A stretch of 64,000 bases of DNA from positions 2,928,322 to 2,992,321 of the forward strand of contig VZTI01004088.1 of assembly GCA_013397865.1 (NCBI GenBank). The letters are read 5' to 3'. The first letter of the stretch is position 1. Each line of letters begins with the position of its first letter. Positions 12,261 to 23,400 of the stretch are shown piece by piece. Source of the stretch: Struthidea cinerea (Eukaryota; Chordata; Aves; Passeriformes; Corcoracidae). Below the pieces are notes generated by a model. It was not told the origin of the DNA, did no database searches, and was given only the letters and a program-made list of their open reading frames with translations. The position numbers and the translations under genes were made by a program.

Positions 12261-13880
12261 GTAAGCATACCATACCATGAATATTTAGTTAGTGAGATTG
12301 CCTGGCTGTTGTGGTTTCTAAAAGTACTGTCCTCTGCTTCCCCTCCCACTCAAAAAAAGGAAAGTGGAAGAAACTGAAGTTGAATGTTAATGCCACGATA
12401 TACCGTAGCAGAACATACTGAAAAATAAAATCTCTGGTAAGAAGACCAGACCACAATCTCAAATTCAAGTTCTCCTGATTTTTTTTAAATGAACTTCTAA
12501 TCTATTTCCTGTTTCCATTGTCACTAATGTCAATAATGATCTTATTCCTCTAACAGACACAACTAATGTCACTGACCTCGAGAACCTCTAGCTGTTGCCT
12601 GAATTTTCAGCCGTTCTGTATCTTTTAATCATTATAGGTCCTTTGCAGATCTCCTCTGTGTTCTGAGCCTCACATTCTTTTAGGTGGATAACAAAAATGT
12701 TTTGCCACAGTGGTTTTCTTGTTATTATATGCGTATGTGTTGTTTCTTTGGAAATCCATAGTCAGTCTTCCGTGGGTTATCATAGTGTTTGCAGAAGGAT
12801 TGAGGTAGTCTCACAAGCATAAATCAATATTCATGCCTTTTCTATGTTTTCCCAGTGCAAGAGAGTTTCCACATAAGTAGTTAAGTTTAATATAGTTCTT
12901 CTGTTGCCATAAAGGAAATTTCTGACTGTTGCTTTACTCCAGTCTTTTATGATCAAGCAAGAATTGAAAATAAAGTAGCTGAAATTGGAGGTCTTTATAT
13001 CAACTGACATGAAAGCATTCACACTCATTGTGAAAATACAGATTTGTAATGGCTTGATTCACTACAGAAATTCTGTCACTAAGGGATGTTAAAGTGATTA
13101 TGGCTGTGCCTGAAAGACATATGGTCTTCAGTTTTAGCCAGTCCAGGATGTTCAGAATTTGACAAAGATGAAGAGTGGCTTTGAAGCTGTGAAAAGAGAG
13201 GCCTTTAGGGCCAAATCCCTGTCACAAATCAAATGAATGCTTTCAGGGGGCTATATTTGAGAGTATATATCAATATAATGCTAAGTCAGGTTAAAAGGAC
13301 ATTGTTGTTACCATAAAATCATGCTCATAAAACTGTGAAACTCTGAGTTAAGGTGCTAAGCTTTCATGTTTAGTTGATAGGAGATGGAAGAGAAGAATCT
13401 GAGTGACCAAATTCCCTTTACTCAGCCTCAAAGTGAAATCCTGCATGAACAATATACATACATAACAGTACTATAGGATTCATAGTTCCAGGTTACTATT
13501 TTTTTTCAGAACTAACTAATTGTAACAATATTTATGGTAGATCTGAAAAGTAAGTGCCATGATTTAGGGAAAGGCTTACTGTATGTTTGAAGTCCTTCAA
13601 AGACACAGCGGTGCAAAGTTTATTCACACAGGAACCAGTGACTGGCTTCTCTAATTTAAAAAATCAAATTTGAGACTGTCTCTTCTTCAGTGACTGTGAA
13701 GTAGATCTGAACTTTGTTACTCCTACTTCATAAGTCTGAATGATGACCATTCTTTGAAAAAGAGTTTACCAGGCAGGTTTTTGGTAGCTTGTTTTATTCT
13801 AGACAATTTTATCTTGTGTTTTAAAGCACTTTTTTTCTCTTTTATTTTAGATATAATTCTTTCAAACAAGGTTTAATTTT

Positions 13881-13965
13881 CACTGAAGGAAAGGACATAG
13901 TGTAGTGAGTTCGGGGTTTTTTCACTGAAGGAAAGGACATAGTGTAGTGAGTTCGGGGTTTTTTT
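13881..13965 (+). repeat. Perfect tandem duplication, 2 x 42 bp
   Basis: The unit starts cactgaaggaaaggacatag and ends ttcggggtttttt. It occurs at 13881-13922 and again, identically, at 13923-13964, with an extra T after the second copy. No difference between copies suggests a recent event. The period of 42 is a multiple of three, so chance open frames crossing it show a repeated 14-residue block. It is intronic in UNC79. Confidence 0.97.
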
Positions 13966-14627
13966 ATACAGAACATTCTTATCACTCAGAGATTTATTCA
14001 GCAAAATTAATAATTCCCAATGAATTTCTCTTGGAACTGAGCACAGTAACATTGATAAATACTGACCATTTATCATTCATATAATGATATTTACTGCAGT
14101 GTCTTTTATTCCATCTGAGGATTCAGGTGGTGCAAAAACTTACTTGTTAATGAAGTCATTGCATGATTAAACACACACGTCTTTAATGCACCAAAATGAG
14201 AAGGTGGTGCATGTGACATGATGCCTGGTGGTTTATGGATAGCTGTCCCAGCTGGCCATTTTATGTATGATAAGTGAGGGAAAAAAAGAGATAACATAAA
14301 CAGTGCATCTCTCCTTCACTGAGACAAGAGTTTTCTTTATACCTGAGATAAGCACTCCCTCATCTCCTTCTTGTGTTGGTGCTGTGAGGTTTCCTCCTCC
14401 CGGTACTGTTGGCCTTTGCTATTAAATTAAACTCACACTGAAAGCATTGAGATGTGTCGATTACTTCCCATAGTATTTGAGCCATTTCATACATTCACAG
14501 AGGATATTTTTTGGACTGATGTTAGAGTGTCTTTACCAATCTGGTGTGAAAAACAAAGTTGCTTTCCTATGAAAACATTTCAACTGTTATGCATTTAATT
14601 TTTTTGCTAAGTTTTAGTGAGATAATG

Positions 14628-14670
14628 CACACACACACACACAGAGATGCATATATATACACATATATAT
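14628..14670 (+). repeat. CA/TA dinucleotide microsatellite
   Basis: About eight CA repeats are followed by a short interruption and TA-rich alternating sequence (atatatatacacatatatat). It lies within a UNC79 intron. Confidence 0.9.
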
Positions 14671-16855
14671 TGAATTCATTATATATTCCTCTGAAGGGAA
14701 GCATTCTGGTTTAGAAGGGCTTAAATGAAAGTGTTCAACTTTTCTCCTGCTTTTCTATGTCAAAGGAGCTGGGAAAGTGGCCATACCAGGATAGGCATTG
14801 GTGATGGAGACCAGCACCTTGCTGATCACATCTTTGACCATCAAATGTATCTCTGAGGAACTTGGGAGCCTACAGTAAAGACAGGAACACCTCAAGGCCT
14901 TTTGCAGAGACCCAAGGGTTTTAGGCAGCTCCAGCAGCTGCTGTGTAGCTTTTTAGAGAACCGGGCAGGCAGCAGATTTGGGGAGCCAGAACAGCACCAT
15001 GACCAGCCTGTTCTACAGCCTAGTTTCCCTTTAAAGATTGAACTGGAATCAGTATAATTTTGTTGAAAATATAAACTCAAAAAATATGACAGTGTCTGAC
15101 AGCACTCTGTTCTTCCAGCTCTTCTTTCTAACTAGTGTTTTGTATTCTTCCATTGTGAAGAAAAGGCTGGCTGAGGATTAGTTAACAAAACTCAAGTTCT
15201 TCCATAAAAATGTCTTCTTGTGTGACTTATCTATATGACAGCTGTAGCACTAGAGGGCTTGCTTGCTTGTGCCTGCAGCTGAGTGTTTCATTTCCCTAAA
15301 TATGTCCAGACCCTGGAAGACAGAACTGGTGCTGGAGGACAGAGATCTGTGTCTGACCTTAGACTTGTCCAGAAGAGATATGGATAAAAGCTAGTTTCCA
15401 TGAGTGCCCTTTACAGTCAGTGGAGATACACGGTATTTTTGGACATGATTCATCTTGATCTATTTTGGTTACTTGCTTTGGGACAAGATGAACTAGATGT
15501 GAAGTGCTTGATTCTCTCAGCTGATTGTAAAAGTTGTCCAGTGAATTGGTTCAGATGCAGAGTAGAGTACCCTAAGTTTTCTACCTGGCTTCCTGTCTTG
15601 GGGTGACACTTCCCTTCTTGCTTGATGTACTTCTGACACCAGTCCTGCCACCACTGGCTAACTGCACAGGAAATTCATTAGAGCCAGATGAAGTTGTCAG
15701 TGATGTTTTGCTGATGGCAGTGGGGTGTGGAGTGTGGCCTCTCAGACCTGTTCCCTCCTCACCAAAAACACACCTTGGGATTGTGCATCTTATTAAGCAC
15801 TTCATTCGTGTGAGAGCCCACGGAAGGATGTACAGAGCTCACACGTCTGCTGCATCTGGCTGCATTCCAGCTGGTTTGGCATTCATCTCTCTGTAAATGC
15901 TGAGGTTTGACTATGGTTCTTCAAGTGGTAGACTAAGTAATGAGTTCTGACAGAGCTGCATATGATTCTCCAGCACAAGGGCACTACAATTGAAACAATT
16001 ATCGTTCCTTGCACAAGGGAAACAGCACTTTATCTAATGTTGTCAATAGTGATTAGGTTTAACTTGCAGCTCCTGGTAGCATAATTGGCAAATTGCAAAT
16101 TTTAATGCCTTTTGGAGGAATATTTTAGAACAGTAACCTCAGTGGTTAAATTAATATTGAAAAACATGAATACTTTTGCTAGAAATGCTTCTCTGGCTTT
16201 CATAAGGTTGTCATGCTGCACTTCCTCAGAAGTAAAAGTTCCCTGAAGAGCTGGAGTCTGAAATACATACTGCTTCAGTCCAACCACAGCTGACAGATTT
16301 GCAGACCTCCTCACCTTGTCATTCTGGATAGCTTTTACCTGTGCTCCCTGGCCTACAGAATATCTCACATTCTGCAGCGAAGCACTGATGTGGCTAGTGG
16401 CTTATGAAATGTTGGTTACCATTTAAATATGTGTCCTGTTATTAAAAACTACTGCTGTATGGTTTTTTTCATTTTTTGATGTATACCTCACCATGCAAAA
16501 TGTTTACTCTATGTACTCCAACATTGCTCACCTGCATATACAGAAACACCCTCACAAGGAAAATAAGAAGTCACTTCCTATAACAAGTTTAATTCTGTAT
16601 TCTCATCATTGCCTTAAACAGGATATCAATAATTGCTACTGGTGATCCATCAAGCTACTGACAAGGGAAACTGGCTTCTTTACAGCTGAGAGTTACCTTC
16701 TCCAAATACTTAAAATAACCACATTTTCAGGTTTTTGGTTCAGACCATGCCAGTTCAAACGGCTAAATGCATTAGACATATCCTTCTCTGTCTCACAGTA
16801 ACTGTAGCATGTTTACAGTCACTTGTATAACAACAAAATGCACCTTTTCTTGCAG

Positions 16856-16897
16856 CTCATACCAATGTGGTTGCCAATGATACAGTCAAACCTAAAG
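16856..16897 (+). CDS. UNC79: UNC79 coding exon G (42-bp microexon)
   Basis: This very short exon has 42 bases and 14 whole codons, LIPMWLPMIQSNLK, phase 0 at both ends. The acceptor is ccttttcttgcag and the donor GTAAGT. It links IFVK of the previous exon to HLSAGLQL of the last one, which is the continuous order in vertebrate UNC79. It is too short to stand out as an open frame and was found from the flanking exons and the expected protein. Because it is a multiple of three, skipping it would keep the frame and remove 14 residues; whether that happens cannot be told from sequence. Confidence 0.94.
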
Positions 16898-17586
16898 GTA
16901 AGTTGTTCCTAGTACCTTATCCTTTTATTCTTGGAATTATACATTTCTGTAAATTCTGGAAATAAGATGTGATCTGCAAACTCTCTGAAAATAGATAATT
17001 GTAGCATATGCAGATGAGATGTAGGTCTGAAGTGTGAGCATACATAGAGCATCATTGGCTGAGATACTTGCCCTGTAGTCAGTACTGCTCTACTTTTCCC
17101 TTCTGGAACACTTTCCTCTAACCAGGTTCTGCGTTGGGGCCTTTCCTCTCTATTTACTGATATTGGTTGTTCCCTGAGCTGCAGTTTTCTTAATGTCTTT
17201 GGCTTGAGAGTTCCCTGACAAATCAGGATCAGGACTCTTGACTCAGGAGACAGGTTTGGGTTCTAAAGAAGATACTGTGGGCCTATTTGCTTGGGTAAAA
17301 CTGTGCCAGCTGGCCCTCTTTGTAAGGGAGAGCAAGGTGGATCAGTGTGGTTTGTGAGTCAAGAGAATTTGGTGAAGAGAAGTTTTGGAACTGGTCTCAG
17401 TATGGAGTTGTGTCTGTAAGCACATTTGCCTTCCATGGCAACACCACAGTGCAGGATGTGGAAGATAAATATTTGACACTGGGGCAGTGTAAGAAACTCC
17501 CTGGCCAACAACCGATACCCTTCAAATTGTCATATTAATGTATGTATTAAAGGTAAGAAACTAAATGTTTTGCATCATTTCAACAG

Positions 17587-17787
17587 CATTTATCTGCTGG
17601 ACTTCAGCTCCGCCTCCAAGCCATCCAGAGCAATGTCAACCATCATAGCCTGAGGATGTTACAGGGGTCAGGACAAATGAACAATAGCTCATCTGTGCTC
17701 CGCAAGTGGCTACAGTGTACCCAGTTTAAAATGGCTCAAGTAGAAATTCAGTCATCAGAAGCTGCATCTCAGTTTTATCCTTTATGA
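17587..17787 (+). CDS. UNC79: UNC79 last coding exon with stop codon
   Basis: The acceptor is catcatttcaacag. The exon has 66 codons and a TGA stop at 17785-17787. The product begins HLSAGLQLRLQAIQ, contains the variable serine/asparagine-rich stretch GSGQMNNSSSVL, and ends with WLQCTQFKMAQVEIQSSEAA and SQFYPL, the invariant-looking end of vertebrate UNC79. Joined to the seven exons to the left, it completes the C-terminal 349 residues with no stop or frameshift, so the gene appears intact here. The residues between SLRMLQ and SSVLRKW look like the least constrained part of the tail. Confidence 0.97.
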   Translation, partial: HLSAGLQLRLQAIQSNVNHHSLRMLQGSGQMNNSSSVLRKWLQCTQFKMAQVEIQSSEAASQFYPL

Positions 17788-18300
17788 TTCATGTAATTTG
17801 TTCCAAAATAGTAATTTTTTAGCCTAGCAATAACAGGGTTAGAACTGTAAAAGACCTTTTGTATAAATCAGTATACAGAGTACATAGTGTATCTACACTT
17901 TTTAGCCTAGGTCATATTGTGAAAAAGCTTATAATGGGTGAAGCTAAGGGCCTGCTCCTGCCGGTTTATAATTACAGTTACTCAGGATCAACAGGTTCTA
18001 AGTCTGCATTCATGACCATGGATTGGACTCAAATCTATCATATTGTACATATCTCTCTGATCATTGAAATAACTTGTTCTTAAATGTTTCTTTACATTAT
18101 TTTTGAAGCTAAAACAAAAATCACTTTTCTTTAACTTCTATTTTTTTTAAAAATAGAATTGTGGGTATTCACAAACATGGAAGTGCTATGTTGCTATTTT
18201 TTGACAATTACAAAAGAAAATAGGGTTTTTAGGAACCTTTATATGAGTTTTTAGGGGGGATGTCTTTTTTTTTTTTTTTTAGATTCACAGCTGGCAATGC

Positions 18301-18306
18301 AATAAA
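18301..18306 (+). terminator. UNC79: Proximal poly(A) signal AATAAA of UNC79
   Basis: A canonical hexamer lies about 515 bases after the stop codon. The downstream GT content is modest, so use is uncertain. Confidence 0.4.
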
Positions 18307-18884
18307 ATCTGTCACTATAAAACAGTGATGTTCTAATGAGGCTTTTTGCCATCATCTTCTGGGAAAACAGCAGCTTGTAAGGAGAGTTGTTATGAAGTGC
18401 ACTTAGAAATTAGGTTGTTAAACTGCGCCAATTAATTTGTCTTTTTTTTCAGTACATTTTCCAAAACTGCCAAGTCTGATTTATTATTTTTTGAAATACT
18501 GCTTTTAATTCATTGATTCTCTGCTGCTCTTCTTTGTAGGTTTCATAGAAGCCTCTTTAATTTTGTGACTACTGTATTGTATTCTTCTGTCGATACTTGT
18601 ATACAGTGCAATTAAAAAGATATCCCAATTCTATTCTTATTGATGTCTACAGAATTTATGTTGCAGACTTCAAGAGGAGCATGATTGGACTTGAACTTTT
18701 GCATAATGATATTTACAAGTCCCAATATTTGCATACTGTTGTATTAAACATGATGTTTAATAACAGATGGATTTTAATATCATTAGGGGACTCAGCCAAA
18801 GCCCATTGGAATCTTAAGGAGAATCAATTAAGTCAGTGAATTTTACGTAAAATCTTGAAAGCATCATGATTTACCACCTCTTGT

Positions 18885-18890
18885 AATAAA
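18885..18890 (+). terminator. UNC79: Distal poly(A) signal AATAAA of UNC79
   Basis: A canonical hexamer is followed 25-45 bases later by a T/GT-rich element. It is the best 3' end for UNC79 in the window. Confidence 0.65.
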
Positions 18891-19260
18891 TACTTAAATC
18901 TGTGCAATCCCAGTTGTATCTTCTGTGTTTATTCTGTAACGCACTGATTAGAAAAATAACAAACATTAGGTTGTATATTAGAAGGCTACTAAATTCCTGG
19001 TCTTTATTACCACTCTCAGAATCTGCCTGAGTGCATTTCAGGTTTTGTGAAGGGTCAGTCTTTCCTCACTGCATTTACTAAAATAAAAATGGAAATGTTT
19101 GCAGATATGCCATTAAAGTGTCATTATGCTTTACAAAACCCACCAATGAAACAAAGAAAAGACAGGAAGGCATGTGCTAGCTTGCTTAAAATATGCCCCT
19201 TTATGTGTTTCCAGTGGAGAGAAGTTGATTTAGCTAATCTAAAATGGAAAGCAACCTAAA

Positions 19261-20450
19261 ATGATCTACATGGAGGCTGGGCATGAAAAACCAGTAAGGA
19301 TAAAAAGGAATGGGAGAGACCCTCCCATCGAGTCAAGATACAGAGTGGACCCCCTTGCCAAAGTCAGCCCCAGACCTGGCCAACAGTTTTGGGCCTAAAG
19401 GTTTTAACAGCACTTAATCGACAGCCTAATTTAAACAATTTAACAAAATATTCTATAGACACACCCACTCACTTAGAGGCCTATTTTACTTACACACCTA
19501 ACATACTTTAAGAATCCAAGACAGAACACTCACAGTATGCTTACTACAGCACATTCACACTCCCATGCACACAAACCTAGAGAGTATGTACAAGGCACCT
19601 GTGAAAAATTCCCCTCGAGTTCAATGAAGTGCTAATTTTGGATGCCTTTGCATCTTCTCAACAGGTGATGGTGAAAGTGAGATTCGAGGAGTGGGGGTAT
19701 CAGCCCAGGCTCCATCAGCAGCATCTGCTCAGAGGGAGGTGGCCTAACGAGCCTTTCTGAGATCATAGTGTGGCCTGAGGAGGAGCAGGGAGTGGGATGC
19801 ACCACCACGGGCATGCTCTTGAGCTTGGAGTAGGTTATTCTCAAATATTAACCGTCTTTCTTGCGTCCTTCTTTCATCCAGGGTCTTAACTCTTGGGACT
19901 CTTAGATCTCTTATCGCATGTTTATTCCTCAGACTGTGTACATTAACATACAGGTACTTCAGAGAGGTGCCCAACATGTTGATTTCCTGAAGGGGTTTTG
20001 GGATTTTCTCCCAAATAATGGTTCCCTGTAGGCACTTCCTTGCTCATCTGCAGAATGCTGGTGGTTGAGCTGTGTTTTGTTGATTTTGGGATCCCTTCCT
20101 GTCACATCTCCCCAAGCTCCATCACTCCCTCATGGGGGTGCAGTGCCAAGCTAAGTGGTAGGCAGCTGGAACTTCACCTTCGGGCAAAAAGGAGCTGTGG
20201 TCTGTGTGTTCAGTGGGACTCACTCCTTCCATTCCTCAGCTGTGTCTTCTTCAGTCTTGTGCGCACAACACAGGTGACACCTTTGCTGAGTAACCACATT
20301 AATAGGGGGCCCAGGTTCACTATTGTAGGGGCTGGGGTCACCCTACTGAAATGGAAGTGCTATTGGGCCCCTGAAAGTTGGATGTGTAGGAGAGAGATTT
20401 TTTGTGTTTTGATATGCTGTGATCTGGTGAATCTGAAAGACAACTGAAAG
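19261..20450. repeat. Unidentified repeat-like block downstream of UNC79
   Basis: The texture differs from the flanks: it is more GC-rich and less A/T-tract-rich. On the minus strand, around 19900-19977, a short peptide GTSLKYLYVNVHSLRNK resembles the LKYLYTNARSL-like start of the CR1 ORF2 endonuclease domain. The match breaks down after about 18 residues, and I see no reverse-transcriptase motif, so it is at best a fragment. An LTR or other interspersed element is equally possible. Boundaries are approximate. Confidence 0.3.
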
Positions 20451-23400
20451 ACAAGGAGAGGGAGGGAATATGAGGCCCTTGGGTATGAGGTGGGTGAGCT
20501 CAGATAGGTGTGATGGGAATTGTGGAAACCTAAAGGATGAAGAGAGATGATTTGTGGGAGAAGAGCAGAGCCTGAGAGAGCTTCTTGTTAAAACTCACTT
20601 CTGGAAAGGAGAATCTGTGATCAGGCGTCTCACTCAGTGGATAATGCATGGAAGCAACATGGTGAAAGCTCTTTCCCTGCCTAGCAAAATCTGATTCAAA
20701 GCATCTATGTTCAGACTGGCAAAACTCAAAAAGAATGCAAATACAGTGGTGGGGAGTTATTAAAATTAAACGCAAGCCAAAAACAGACCTGCTGAATCCT
20801 GGTCTGTAAACAGTTTAACACTGTGAGAATTGAGATTTGGTTTCAGCTCTGTGTTTAGAGATAAGAGTTAGTCACAGAAACTACTCCCATGTTTCAACAT
20901 AGGATTTAGTATGTATCTGTCACTAATTATAATTAATATGGTTCTTATGGAGCTGTTATGCCAAGGCAGATTAGGACTGCAAGTATGTATTAAGAAGCTG
21001 CTTTAGCACAGGGGATACAGCCTGGAAGATGGTATGACCAATGATTAGGGCTGTTTGACTAATAACAACAAATAACATGGGGCTTGACCAGGTATGTGTG
21101 GTTTAAGACTTCAGGAAAATCTTTGAAGTGCACTCTAGCGATCTTAGTAAGTACAGAAATCTGCATTAGTAGTTTTTTAAAGCACTGTGAAATATATCTT
21201 TACAGTGCCTGAGGTAAATACACAACTCAAGTCACTCACATCATCTCTCTGAAAGAGCCCAGAGCAGCAATTCTTTATATTCTGTAGGAAGATTAAGAAG
21301 TAAATAACATTTGGTGTTCCCTGAAAATGCTACCAAATAGCAGTGGCAAATCTTTCTGCTCCGCCATGCTCCCAGCACAGCTATGTCTCTGGGTGTGTGT
21401 CACCAGGAGCAGAATCCATCCTCTGTAGGATCATAGAGAGCTGCCACTTAGGAGCAGTGTTTAGTCTTCTGTTGCAATAAGCTGCTTAAATCAACGCTTG
21501 CTACCAGGACTGACCTAGTAAAAGAATTAATTTAGTGTGTGCTGAACTGTGAAATTCCATACAACAAGGGGCACTTTGGATGAAGCGATGGTTAAAACCC
21601 CACTGCTGCTGGGTTATGTAACCCGTGTCCTGAGCGTGAGGTTAATGTCTGTGTGGGCATCTCGGGGGGTTTCCTCTGCCTCTGGAGAAAACCACGGCCT
21701 GAGCTGCACGCAGGGTCACACAAACAAAGGCTTTTACAGCACATCAGTTACTACCTACATACGTGCCTTATCTTATACGTAATGTTTCTGCAACGTGTCA
21801 TTAGAGCCGTGGCTGTTCAAAGGCCCTAAAAGCACAGTTGGTTTTCTGGCTTTGTTTTCCATGCTCTGACAGCAGTCGATGTGCTCTAGGACTGACGAAC
21901 ATTCTGAGATGGAAGATCTCTCTGAACTCTGGCCTGCAAAGCCTCCTTTCAAACTGGATGAAGATTACCAGAGCCCAGGGCTGTTTGTCTTTGCTAGCGT
22001 GCCCTGGAAAAGAGTTCTGCAGCCAAGAATCCTGTGCTACTCCCCCAGCTGCACGTGGCTCTGGGAGAGTTCTATCCACAGTTTTTCTTGTTGCCTCTTA
22101 ATGTGACTCTTTGACAAAGCTGAAGTCTATTTTTTTTTCAACAGGATCTGAATCTTGATTGCACAAGAGCTGCTTAGTCAATGATGTGGGTCTTCAGCTG
22201 AGCAGTCTGCCTGAAGCCAGGCAGAGGCAACAGCACTACAGTTTATTGGGCTTGATGCAAATTTGAAAGGCAGGGCTCTGCATTTGTCACTTCGTTTCTA
22301 ACTCTGAATTACTCTATCCACTTCTGCCTCTCCCTGCTGAGCACAATTTCAGCTGAAGTCTGAGCATCAAGGGACAGCAGTGAGAACAGTCATCCGAGGG
22401 GAAGATGTCCTGATGCTCCCCAGCTGCAAAGTGGAATCCACCCTTGGCATTGGCCTTCCCAGGGTTTGCTGATGGGGAGTCAGTGGCCACCGTTGGAAAT
22501 GTCTCAGGTCAAAGAACAGAAGGCCACATGACAAAGAGTCCTGGCCTGCCTGGTGACCCGCTGTGCCTAAGTCCTGCAGCTATGAACTAGGGGGGTTTCC
22601 AGCTATCACTGTTGTGGTTTGTGAATTTTAACGTGTACAGGGAACAGGAGATTGTGAAGAGCTGGCAGAGCTTGGGAAGAGTGGCTTGTTTCTCATTCAT
22701 CGCTACAAAGCATTAACACGGAAAAGTGGAACGCATGACTGAGTCACTGGAAGTCTACATTGTGAATTATTTTCCAGTATTTGCTGGATTTGATAGATAC
22801 CACAGGGCTTTCAGCCAATGGATGAGCAGCCTTCAGTGCACTGCCCCAGGTAACTCTGACGCCGCGTTTAACCATCTCCCCATCAAACCTGACAAGCCAT
22901 GACTGTGAGCCGGGGAGGCTCTTGGTTTGATAGACACCACGTAATGGTAGGTCAGTTTTCTCAATGTATAATTCAGCAGCTGGACATAATTGTTATGGCT
23001 GTTCTGCAACTTTAAATCCTTTCAGAAAGGCACAATAGCATGCCTGTGAAGTTTGACATACAGAATAAAAATTTTATAGGTAATAGACTTTTTAGACAGG
23101 TTAGCTTTTCTGGCAGCTCCACTACTTTTGGATGAAGTCAAATTGATTGCAGTGAAGAACTTTACAAAAGGTTTGCTACACCTGTGGATCCTTGCCATGT
23201 AGGAAAGTGTCAGTAAAACAGAATATAAAGGACCATCTATGAAAGAAATAAGTTATTTATTAAAACTGGTACCTAATTTGCACTGCTAATGAAATCCTGT
23301 GTACACAGCATTGATTTGTGATGTCCAAAGCAAATACAAAGTGCAGGTGTACCAAAGTCTACAGAGAGGCAAAATTTGTTCCTGTTAGTGTTCAAACCCC

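Larger units (their letters stand above)
12261..16855 (+). other. UNC79: UNC79 intron between the exons at 12183 and 16856
   Basis: At 4.6 kb this is the longest UNC79 intron in the window. It contains a perfect 42-bp tandem duplication (13881-13965), a CA/TA microsatellite (14628-14670) and a coding-looking minus-strand open frame at 16102-16368 that I cannot assign. No supported gene is present. Confidence 0.85.
17788..18910 (+). other. UNC79: UNC79 3'UTR
   Basis: The inferred 3'UTR runs from the TGA stop to a cleavage site about 15-25 bases beyond the AATAAA at 18885-18890. It is AT-rich with a long T run (about 18264-18280). An earlier AATAAA at 18301-18306 could give a 0.5-kb alternative 3'UTR. 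The end is inferred from the signal and the downstream T/GT-rich stretch (tgtatcttctgtgtttattc). Confidence 0.7.

Noticed and set aside
20040..20447. 135-codon plus-strand open frame
   Set aside because: It lies in the unidentified repeat-like block and is Cys/Leu-rich without a family match.
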